A stretch of DNA of 64,000 nucleotides, from assembly GCF_040448685.1 (NCBI RefSeq), contig NZ_CP159290.1:3286001-3350000 (forward strand), given 5' to 3'. The notes below the pieces were generated by a model that saw only the letters and a list, made by a program, of their open reading frames with translations, ran no database searches and was not told the DNA's origin. The position numbers were made by a program, and so were the translations under genes. Of the stretch, positions 58,266 to 64,000 are shown piece by piece (positions within the stretch are counted from its first letter, which is position 1; each line of letters starts with the position of its first letter). The stretch comes from Cellulosimicrobium sp. ES-005. GTDB taxonomy: Bacteria; Actinomycetota; Actinomycetes; Actinomycetales; Cellulomonadaceae.

Positions 58266-58326
58266 GGCAGGCTCGTCAGGCCCGGGATGCCGCCCGGACG
58301 ACGTCCCAGCGTCGGGACGTTTCGCC
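58266..58326 (-). ncRNA. Type II hammerhead ribozyme 12
   Basis: Stem III CGUCCC/GGGACG, GUC, stem I GUCCGGG/CCCGGGC (one G-U pair) with loop CGGCAU, CUGACGA. Cleavage expected between 58300 and 58299. It lies 37 nt after the upstream stop because an extra hairpin intervenes; 18 nt before the next start. Confidence 0.92.
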
Positions 58327-58327
58327 A

Positions 58328-58357
58328 CGGGGCCCCGCCCCCAGTAGCGGGGCCCCG
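58328..58357. repeat. GC hairpin upstream of hammerhead 12
   Basis: Perfect 11-bp inverted repeat CGGGGCCCCGC / GCGGGGCCCCG around an 8-nt loop. It lies between the first gene of the operon and ribozyme 12 and could weaken read-through after the first gene or shield the 3' end of its mRNA. Confidence 0.75.
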
Positions 58358-58363
58358 CACGTC

Positions 58364-58699
58364 TCAGACCAGGACCGAGTGCCCGTACGTCAGGGCGACG
58401 GCGTCCTGGTGGTAGCGCTTGCCAATCGGCTTGAGCGTCTCGGCGAGGCCCTGCACCTGGAAGCGCTCCGCGCCCAGGACCGTGACCTTCACGCTCTCCT
58501 CGGGCACGCCGTTCCAGGCGTCCGACACCGCGTAGTGCCGCTCCTCCCAGACGTCCGCGCCGTCCAGCACGCTGGCGTGAATCGCCGCGGACACCTCGGT
58601 CTGGAAGTCGTTCCACTCGGCGTCCGACATCGGCGCGTTGTGAGCGTCGCCCGCGCTCTCCCCGTAGTTGCGGCCGAGGGTCACCGTGATAGCGAGCAT
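58364..58699 (-). CDS. First gene of the leftward early operon (111 aa)
   Basis: 111 aa: MLAITVTLGRNYGESAGDAHNAPMSDAEWNDF..., then SVKVTVLGAERFQVQGLAETL. It looks like a small two-layer alpha/beta protein. It lies about 430 nt downstream of the main early promoter. Unknown function. Confidence 0.65.
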   Translation of the reverse strand: MLAITVTLGRNYGESAGDAHNAPMSDAEWNDFQTEVSAAIHASVLDGADVWEERHYAVSDAWNGVPEESVKVTVLGAERFQVQGLAETLKPIGKRYHQDAVALTYGHSVLV

Positions 58700-58898
58700 G
58701 GAGCTGTCCTCCCGTTGTGGCCGGGCCCGATGCCCGACCGTTGTGCCCTAGGTGCGCCATGACGCGCGCCCGCCCCGTTGTGCGGTGCCTAGGGCCCCGG
58801 TCCGTGACGCGCGCTACAACGCGCGCCCCGTCCCGTGATTTCTGTCTGCCAATCGCCCGACCCCCGCCCGTGACGCCCTTATGTGGCCTCCGGTGTCC

Positions 58899-58973
58899 GC
58901 TCCCCGGCCGCGTGGGCCGGATCGTCGCGCCCGCTGTTCGTGCTCCCCGGCCGGTACGGCCGGATCGTCGCGC
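58899..58973. repeat. 32-bp direct repeat with internal palindromes
   Basis: GCTCCCCGGCCG-N4-GCCGGATCGTCGCGC-like units at 58899-58930 and 58942-58973 differ only in the middle. Each contains an inverted CCGGCC...GGCCGG. The 43-bp spacing is about four helical turns, as seen for protein binding sites on one DNA face. Confidence 0.75.
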
Positions 58974-59135
58974 GCCCTAGCGGGGCATCGTGCGTTGCGC
59001 TATTCGGTTCTCAAAGATCAAGCGGTCACCTGCCCGTCCCACACGTGCCGCGCGTTTCTGTCACCCGCGCGGCCCGCCCGGTAGGCGGGGCCTTGTCGGC
59101 TTGTCCGGGTGACCCCGTCCCTGCCGACATCCAGA

Positions 59136-59164
59136 ACATTACGGGGATCGGGAGAGTGACGCAA
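59136..59164 (-). promoter_or_regulatory. Main leftward early promoter with operator
   Basis: Minus strand: -35 TTGCGT, 17-bp spacer, -10 TAATGT. The spacer is filled by a full stoperator-like site (59146-59163), so repressor binding excludes RNA polymerase. A second site lies 23 bp upstream. It matches the placing of the left-reading early promoter near the right end of L5. Confidence 0.72.
59146..59163 (+). promoter_or_regulatory. Stoperator-like site (operator of early promoter)
   Basis: Plus strand reads GATCGGGAGAGTGACGCA, between the -35 and -10 of the leftward promoter. Confidence 0.85.
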
Positions 59165-59168
59165 CCTC

Positions 59169-59186
59169 GAACGGGAGAGTGACGCG
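59169..59186 (+). promoter_or_regulatory. Stoperator-like site
   Basis: Plus strand reads GAACGGGAGAGTGACGCG, 23 bp from the previous site and in the same orientation. Confidence 0.8.
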
Positions 59187-59738
59187 GAATCGTTGGGATT
59201 GCAACGAAAACTCGCCATCCACGAGGCATCCACATGTTGAGACACCCTTGGATATGTCCGTTTTGACCCGGCTTCTGGGCTGCCTCGGCAGGCATGGGCA
59301 GCGCTTGGCAGGCAGCGCGGGAAGCGTGGCGCGCGTCACAGTGGGGAAGCGTTGACGTCGGCGACGACGTGAGCGACACTCGCGCGCTCGCACGCCCCGA
59401 GTCGCCAGAAGACGATCCCGCGCGCGTCGCGCGAGGATGGCGGCCGGGCGTCGCGTTGTCCAATCCGCCGCGTGTGGCAAGCATCACTCCCGCGCGCTTG
59501 ACGTCGCCCGACGCCCTGGGGTATCACCCGCGCGAGGCGGCTTCGGGCACCGCTACGTCTTAGCAGCTACGGTCCTGCCACTATCAGAGGTCCGATCGTG
59601 GGCTCCCTCGAGGACCAACCCGCCGGCGCTCAGCGTTGAGCTGTCGCGGATCTCGAGCTGCCGGCGCCGGCTCTGCGGCCGGTTTCGTAGCGGGGTCTAG
59701 GCGCCGTCTTGCGCGCAGCACGCAGTCCCCGCGCATGA

Positions 59739-59987
59739 GGGCCCTCCGGGCCCCAGATCCGCAGGATGCTGCGGGCCTTCGGCCCTACTGCCCAACCCGA
59801 CCGCCAGTGCCCTAGATCCGTTGAGGGCGTGGCTGAGACGGGCGTAGAGGGGGGTAACGAGAGAGTGACGCAGAACACAAAGCACTGCCCTTACGGGGGG
59901 TCTTGCGTCACCGTAGTAATAGAGTGTAGAGCGCTGCGACAGAGCGCAAGGTTGCTACAGGCTGTTGAGCTGGGGCCCGGAGGGCCC
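59739..59987. repeat. Pair of inverted GC hairpins flanking a promoter segment
   Basis: GGGCCCTCCGGGCCCCAG at 59739-59756 and its exact complement at 59970-59987. Each unit folds into its own GGGCCC hairpin. They enclose a stoperator-like site and a leftward -10 (TACACT at about 59926-59931). Confidence 0.7.
59855..59872 (+). promoter_or_regulatory. Stoperator-like site
   Basis: Plus strand reads TAACGAGAGAGTGACGCA. A further partial site (GGTGACGCA on the minus strand) lies at about 59904-59912, just downstream of a leftward TACACT -10. Confidence 0.7.
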
Positions 59988-60126
59988 CCACGCGCTGCGC
60001 CTGGTGGAGCAGCCGTAGGACGCCGTCGCAGCGCGCTGTATCAATGGACATCCCCGGGTTGGTCGCGGCACGCCGCACCTGTTCGCAGGCTCACCACCGG
60101 GGCCTCTTCTCGCGGAGGTGATCGAC

Positions 60127-60456
60127 ATGCCCGGTTGGGCCGGGTCCGATCGCCGGCAGGAGCTCCCAGACGACTGGGAGCGACGGCGCAAGCGAGTTCT
60201 GGCGCGTGATGGCTACCGCTGTACCGAGCGGCTCACGCACCCCACGGGGGACACGGAGCGGTGTCCCTCACCGGCGACCGACGTCGACCACATCCGCCCC
60301 GGCGGCGACCACAGCTACGGCAACCTCCGCGCGCTGTGCTCCTGGCACCACCAGAAGAAGTCGTCGGCCGAGGGCGGGATTGCACGGGCGGTGCAACGAC
60401 GTCGGACTCGCCAACGGTTCCGCCGAGTCGAGACACACCCCGGTCTCCTCGGCTGA
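60127..60456 (+). CDS. HNH endonuclease
   Basis: 109 aa from the ATG at 60127, 8 nt after GCGGAGG (the in-frame GTG at 60118 lies on the ribosome site). The HNH motif is CTERLTHPTGDTERCPSPATD...VDHIRPGGDHSYGNLRALCSWHHQKKS, with VDH, N and HH in place and Cys pairs for zinc. Phage HNH proteins next to terminase genes help cut the cos site. It is the first rightward gene. Confidence 0.9.
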   Translation: MPGWAGSDRRQELPDDWERRRKRVLARDGYRCTERLTHPTGDTERCPSPATDVDHIRPGGDHSYGNLRALCSWHHQKKSSAEGGIARAVQRRRTRQRFRRVETHPGLLG

Positions 60457-60467
60457 ACCTCTCCCCA

Positions 60468-60513
60468 CGCGCAGGGCCGGAGCCGTCCTCTCCTCCGGTG
60501 ACGGCCCTGCGCG
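60468..60513. terminator. Hairpin after HNH gene
   Basis: CGCGCAGGGCCG / CGGCCCTGCGCG, 12-bp perfect arms with a 22-nt loop, between the HNH stop and tRNA-Asn. Terminator or processing hairpin. Confidence 0.6.
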
Positions 60514-60516
60514 CGA

Positions 60517-60589
60517 TGGCGTGAAGCTCAGTAGGCAGAGTGCCCGGTTGTTACCCGGGAGGGCGCAGGTTCGATTCCTGCCACGTCAG
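60517..60589 (+). tRNA. tRNA-Asn (GTT)
   Basis: Acceptor TGGCGTG/CACGTCA (one G-U), D-arm GCTC...GAGT, anticodon arm CCCGG-TTGTTAC-CCGGG with anticodon GTT, T-arm GCAGG-TTCGATT-CCTGC, discriminator G. CCA is not encoded. L5 also carries tRNA-Asn near this place. Confidence 0.92.
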
Positions 60590-60858
60590 CTCATCCGTAC
60601 CGGCCGGCCAGCCGGAACGGACAGAGGGTGACCGAGTGGTCGCCCACCCCGGTAGGGATGCCGAGGGTGGGTGGCTAAGGTGCGCGCTCGCTCCGATGCC
60701 AGACCTGTTCCAGTGCCAAACGGTGAGGTCGCAGGGCGGCGATCCGGCTTAGCGGCTGGTGAAGTGGAGCGGCTTAGCGGCAGAGCGCGGCGGTCGGGAC
60801 CGAACAGCAGACGAAGTCCCACCCGACCCGGAGGCTCGTAACCTCCCCCTCGCCCCAC
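60590..60858. other. Gene-free spacer between phage tRNAs
   Basis: About 270 bp. It holds an imperfect hairpin (CCCACCCCGG ... CCGAGGGTGGG, about 60637-60669) and a repeated GGCTTAGCGG (twice near 60747 and 60770). No open frame with a ribosome site and no third complete tRNA was found. Confidence 0.5.
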
Positions 60859-60931
60859 GCCCCGCTAGCTCAGCGGTCAGAGCTCCCGGCTCTTAACCGG
60901 GAAGTCCGAGGTTCGACTCCTCGGCGGGGCA
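60859..60931 (+). tRNA. tRNA-Lys (CTT)
   Basis: Acceptor GCCCCGC/GCGGGGC, D-arm GCTCAGCGGTCAGAGC, anticodon arm CCCGG-CTCTTAA-CCGGG with anticodon CTT, T-arm CGAGG-TTCGACT-CCTCG, discriminator A. CCA is not encoded. Confidence 0.95.
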
Positions 60932-61008
60932 CATCACGGCCGGTTCCGCCCTTCGGGGTCCAGGGCCGGCCTTCTCCGCATCTACCCACCTCGAGGAGGT
61001 GACGCCCC

Positions 61009-61434
61009 ATGCCCCCGCAGCGCAAGCGCGAGTCTGAGCTCGCACGCCCCCGGTCCCGCAAGGGAGGGGACGCCGCCGCCCCCGAGGCCATCAAGGGTGA
61101 GCGCCGCACGGTCACGATCCCGCGCGAGAAGACGGACTGGACCGCCGACGCAAAGCGGTGGTTCAAGTCGCTCAAGACGTCCGGCCAGGCCGACTTCTAC
61201 CAGGACTCCGACTGGGCCCTGGCCGTCTTCCTGTGCGACGAGATCACGTACTACCGGAGCTCGAACCGCCGCTCGCCCGAGATGCTCAAGACGATCCTCT
61301 CCGGGATGGAGAAGCTCCTCACGTCCGAGGCTGACCGCCTCAAGGCGCGCGTCGAGCTGACGAACCCCGAGCCCGAGTCCGACCCCGCGTCGGTGCTCGC
61401 CATCGCGGACTACCGCACGGAGCTCGGCGCGTGA
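61009..61434 (+). CDS. Terminase small subunit
   Basis: 141 aa after GAGGAGGTGACGCCCC. A basic N-terminus (PPQRKRESELARPRSRKGG) is followed by ADAKRWFKSLKTSGQADFYQDSDWALAVFLCDEI, the pattern of actinophage small terminases, which bind the packaging site. The stop overlaps the large subunit start. Confidence 0.85.
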   Translation: MPPQRKRESELARPRSRKGGDAAAPEAIKGERRTVTIPREKTDWTADAKRWFKSLKTSGQADFYQDSDWALAVFLCDEITYYRSSNRRSPEMLKTILSGMEKLLTSEADRLKARVELTNPEPESDPASVLAIADYRTELGA

Positions 61435-63119
61435 GCGCCGACGTCGACCGCGCCCCGTACCCGCACCTCGACGTCGACGACGACGAGCTCTCCGACGACC
61501 AGCTCCGCGAGAAGTACGCGCCGGTCTGCATCGGCCCGACGTGGAAGCGCACGGGCGACGGCGGATGGCTGCTCCCGGAGCGCACGCTCGGGTGGCAGGT
61601 GCTCGGCTGGGCCGCGGAGTTCCTGAGCGGGGCCGACGGCACCGGGCGCTTCAAGGCGACCCCGGAGCAGGCCCGCTTCATCCTCTGGTGGTACGCCGTC
61701 GACGAGCGCGGCGAGTTCATCTACCGCACCGGCGTGCTCCAGCGCCTCAAGGGCTGGGGCAAGGACCCGCTCGCCGCGGTGCTCTGCCTCGTCGAGATGG
61801 TCGGCCCCTCGCGCTTCGGCGGCTGGGACCGCAACAACCAGCCCATCGGCGTGCCGCACCCGGCCGCGTTCGTCCAGATCGCCGCCGTCAACCAGGACCA
61901 GACGCAGAACACGACCACGATGTTCGCGCTCCTGATGACCGAGCACTTCCGCAAGACCTACCGGGTCGACGCCGGCGTGGAGCTCATCCGCGCCAACGGC
62001 GGCCGCTCACGGCTCAAGGCCGTGACGAGCTCACCGCGCGCGCTCGAGGGTGGCCGGAGCACGTTCATCATCCTGAACGAGACGCACCACTGGATCGTCG
62101 GGAACAAGGGCGTCCAGATGTACGAGACCATCGACGGCAACGCGACCAAGATGGACGGCCGCTACCTGGCGATCACCAACGCCTACCTCCCCGGCGAGGA
62201 CTCCGTCGCCGAGCGGATGCGCAAGGCCTGGCAGGACGTCCAGGACGGACTCGCCTCCGCCGTCGGCCAGCTCTACGACTCGCTCGAGGCGCCGTCGCAC
62301 ACGGCGATGACCGAGCGCGTGCTGCGGATCGTCATCGACATGGTCCGGGGCGACAGCTTCTGGCTCAAGATCGACTCGATCATGAAGTCGGTGCTGAACA
62401 GCTCGATCAGCATCCAGCGCTCGCGCCGCATGTGGCTCAACCAGGTCGTCGCCGGCGCCGACGCGCTGTACGAGGAAGCCGACTGGGACAACCTCCGGGA
62501 CCTCCACGGCGAGCTCAAGCCGGGCGACGAGATCGTGCTCGGCTTCGACGGCGGCAAGACCGACGACGCGACGGCGCTCATCGCGCTCCGCGTCCGCGAC
62601 GGCTTCGTCAAGCCCCTCGGCATCTGGGAGAAGCCCGACGGCCCTCTCGGCGACGGCTGGCAGGTCGACCGCGAGGACGTCGACGCCGCGGTGCACCAGG
62701 CCTTCCGGGTCTACAGCGTCCAGGCGTTCTTCGCCGACGTCGCGCTCTGGGAGTCGTACATCGACGCCTGGTCCCGCGAGTACGGCGACGAGCTCAGCGT
62801 CCGCGCTGGCTCGCTCTCGGCGATCGGCCGAGACATGCGTGGCTCCAAGAAGGAGCTGACGCTCGCGCACGAGCAGCTCGTCGGCGCGATCTTCGACGCC
62901 GCGATCTCCCACGACGGCGACCCCCACCTCCGGCGCCACGTCCTCAACGTCATGCGCGCCGAGAACGACTACGGCGTCAGCTTCCGCAAGGAGTCTCGCG
63001 AGAGCCCTCGGAAGGTCGACGCCTACGCCGCCATGTTCCTCGCCTTCACCGCCCGCCGCGAGCTCCTCGAGCGCGGCAAGAAGAAGCGGAAGCGCACGGG
63101 ACGCGGCTACTTCCTCTGA
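61431..63119 (+). CDS. Terminase large subunit
   Basis: 562 aa from a GTG overlapping the small-subunit stop. The ATPase part has an atypical Walker A (LQRLKGWGKDPLAA) and Walker B/catalytic Glu in STFIILNETHHW. The nuclease part has VLGFDGGKTDDATALIAL and later Asp/Glu residues for metal binding. It cuts and pumps phage DNA into the capsid. Confidence 0.95.
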   Translation: MSADVDRAPYPHLDVDDDELSDDQLREKYAPVCIGPTWKRTGDGGWLLPERTLGWQVLGWAAEFLSGADGTGRFKATPEQARFILWWYAVDERGEFIYRTGVLQRLKGWGKDPLAAVLCLVEMVGPSRFGGWDRNNQPIGVPHPAAFVQIAAVNQDQTQNTTTMFALLMTEHFRKTYRVDAGVELIRANGGRSRLKAVTSSPRALEGGRSTFIILNETHHWIVGNKGVQMYETIDGNATKMDGRYLAITNAYLPGEDSVAERMRKAWQDVQDGLASAVGQLYDSLEAPSHTAMTERVLRIVIDMVRGDSFWLKIDSIMKSVLNSSISIQRSRRMWLNQVVAGADALYEEADWDNLRDLHGELKPGDEIVLGFDGGKTDDATALIALRVRDGFVKPLGIWEKPDGPLGDGWQVDREDVDAAVHQAFRVYSVQAFFADVALWESYIDAWSREYGDELSVRAGSLSAIGRDMRGSKKELTLAHEQLVGAIFDAAISHDGDPHLRRHVLNVMRAENDYGVSFRKESRESPRKVDAYAAMFLAFTARRELLERGKKKRKRTGRGYFL

Positions 63120-63159
63120 CCGGCCCGCAGGCGCGGGCACTACCGAAAGGTGCTGCCCG

Positions 63160-64000
63160 ATGGCGAAGCCCTCTCCTAAGGCCCTGGCTGCGAAGCTCGG
63201 CAAGATCCTCGCGCGCGACCGCGAGGCCGACGACGGCCTGCTCAAGATCGACCGCTACGTGCGCGGCGAGCACGACGACCCCTACATCCCCGACTTCGCC
63301 GACGACGAGTACCGGCTGCTCGCGAAGCGAGCCGTGTCGAACTGGCTGCCCCTGATCGTGGGCACGCCGGCGCAGGCGATGTACGTCGACGGCTACCGGC
63401 CCGGGAGGGCCGGGAAGGGATGGGGCGGCGCCCCGGAGCCCGTGCAGGACTCCGACCGCGTGCACGGATCGACGCAGACGTTCCAGTGGGACTTCTGGCA
63501 GCGGTCGCGCTTCGACGCCCGGCAGGGCGCCGTCTACCGCGGCGCGCTCCAGTACGGCCACAGCTTCGTGTGCGTCGAGCAGACCGCCTTCGGCGTGATC
63601 GGGCGCGGGCTCTCCGCGCTGCGCACCGCGGCGATCTTCAACGACCCGGCGTCCGACGACGCGCCGATCGCGGCGATGACGGTCGTCTCGTGGCCCGACG
63701 ACGACACCAAGGGCACCGCGGAGATGTGGGACGCGACGACGCGCTACGTCGTCCGCTTCGGCTCGCTCAGCGACGCCAACTCCTACACGGTGACGAAGCG
63801 CGGGAAGCACGGCGCCAAGGAGTGCCCGGTCACCCGGTTCGCCGCGTACGTCGACCTCGAGGGCCGCACGCGCGGCGTCGTCTCGCCGCTCATCACGCTC
63901 CAGGACCGCATCAACCAGACGGTCTTCGACCTGCTCATCGCTCAGACCTACGCCAGCTTCAAGGTGAGGTACGCGACCGGCATGGCGCCGCCGATCGTGC
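63160..64000 (+). CDS. Portal protein (5' part; runs off window)
   Basis: 280 residues visible from MAKPSPKALAAKLGKIL. Segments such as LIVGTPAQAMYVDGYRP, QWDFWQRSRFDARQGAVYRGALQYGHSF and SPLITLQDRINQTVFDLLIAQ follow the SPP1 gp6-type portal family. It forms the ring through which DNA enters the head. It directly follows the terminase, as in most siphophages. Confidence 0.92.
   Translation, partial: MAKPSPKALAAKLGKILARDREADDGLLKIDRYVRGEHDDPYIPDFADDEYRLLAKRAVSNWLPLIVGTPAQAMYVDGYRPGRAGKGWGGAPEPVQDSDRVHGSTQTFQWDFWQRSRFDARQGAVYRGALQYGHSFVCVEQTAFGVIGRGLSALRTAAIFNDPASDDAPIAAMTVVSWPDDDTKGTAEMWDATTRYVVRFGSLSDANSYTVTKRGKHGAKECPVTRFAAYVDLEGRTRGVVSPLITLQDRINQTVFDLLIAQTYASFKVRYATGMAPPIV

Larger units (their letters stand above)
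58700..60126. other. Gene-free end region: early promoter, operators, hairpins, probable cos
   Basis: About 1.4 kb with no convincing gene. It holds the main leftward promoter, three or four stoperator-like sites, a 32-bp direct repeat containing palindromes (58899-58973) and paired GC hairpins (59739-59756, 59970-59987). In L5-type phages the right genome end with its early promoter joins the left end with tRNAs and terminase, so the cos site should be here. The nick site itself was not identified. Confidence 0.65.
31914..64000. mobile_element. Prophage, L5-like layout, left end to portal gene (continues past window)
   Basis: Begins at the disrupted host gene and contains, in order, serine integrase, leftward early genes with an L5-type repressor and stoperator-like sites, a gene-free end region, then rightward HNH, tRNAs, terminase and portal. 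This is the order expected when an L5-type phage genome (left arm, integrase, right arm) is circularised and inserted. All key genes look intact. The structural genes lie beyond 64,000. Confidence 0.95.

Noticed and set aside
52247-58326. The twelve spacer elements as REP repeats or simple rho-independent terminators
   Set aside because: Simple terminators do not conserve GAAA, GUC, CUGANGA and the GGCA loop while changing both stems; the hammerhead explains every conserved base, and the elements lie between genes that need to be co-transcribed.
52247-58326. The same elements as a CRISPR array
   Set aside because: They are 57-61 nt structured units in gene spacers 250-1,100 bp apart, not short direct repeats with uniform spacers, and no cas genes are present. 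The Cas4-like gene at 42.4 kb is a phage recombination nuclease.
59294-59563. An 89-aa plus-strand frame in the end region
   Set aside because: No ribosome site, atypical composition and a position inside the probable cos region; kept out of the gene list.
60615-60700. A third phage tRNA in the spacer after tRNA-Asn (GACCGAGTGGTC looks like a D-arm)
   Set aside because: No matching T-arm or acceptor stem could be paired.

Overview
The window comes from a high-GC actinobacterium, probably order Micrococcales. The signs are very high GC, frequent GTG starts, Actinobacteria-type families (ECF42 sigma with a DGPF partner, WYL regulator, CopD-CtaG fusion, PPOX/F420-type protein) and a canonical actinobacterial SOS box. 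The genus cannot be named from sequence alone. The window falls into two parts: host chromosome (1 to about 31,920) and the first ~32 kb of an integrated temperate phage (about 31,920 to 64,000, continuing past the right edge).

Host part, left to right: the end of a nitroreductase gene; a leftward MoxR - DUF58 - membrane protein - VWA - VWA - TPR-like operon; a PPOX-fold flavin/F420 protein; a CopD-CtaG fusion; an AbiEi/DUF559-like protein; an S9 peptidase; an ECF42 sigma factor with its DGPF partner; a second ECF sigma factor; two small proteins; an alpha/beta hydrolase divergent from a WYL regulator that carries an apparent one-base frameshift; a VOC protein; a TetR regulator divergent from an MMPL exporter (with a degenerate ABC-like tail) and a YhgE/Pip protein; a trypsin-like protease with a small partner; and a copper cluster (YHS protein, CopA, secreted copper-operon protein, CopZ, CsoR-type operators, FAD oxidoreductase). 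Four long palindromic repeats of one family sit at gene ends between 9.4 and 15.0 kb. The last host gene, a thioredoxin/TlpA-like protein, is cut after 44 codons at its ...DFWTF stretch by the phage attachment junction.

Phage part: a large serine integrase lies next to the junction. It is followed by a long leftward early region laid out like the right arm of L5-type (cluster A) actinophages: NrdH-like redoxin, sigma-like factor, metallophosphoesterase, primase split over two frames, PD-(D/E)XK nuclease, DnaB/RecA-like ATPase, Cas4/RecB-like nuclease, an L5-type immunity repressor, a divergent small zinc protein, a second phosphoesterase, an SPFH protein, dNMP kinase and many small orphan genes. 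A ~1.4-kb gene-free segment (58.7-60.1 kb) probably holds the joined phage ends (cos) and the main early promoter. Rightward genes then begin: HNH nuclease, tRNA-Asn, tRNA-Lys, terminase small and large subunits, portal. About a dozen copies of GATnGGGAGAGTGACGCA-type sites are scattered through promoters and between genes, as stoperators are in L5-like immunity.

The main discovery is in the early operon between 52.2 and 58.3 kb. Twelve intergenic spacers each carry a type II hammerhead ribozyme on the transcribed (minus) strand. All have the core CUGANGA / GAAA / GUC, stems I and III that covary between copies, and an invariant GGCA loop able to pair with a conserved UGCC in stem II. Each lies 0-8 nt after a stop codon (one lies 37 nt after) and 16-21 nt before the next start codon. 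The early transcript would therefore cut itself into single- or few-gene mRNAs with hairpin-protected ends. Upstream in the same region (47.2-48.9 kb) three spacers carry another covarying element that looks like a tRNA acceptor/T-arm minihelix. It may be a second kind of intercistronic processing signal.
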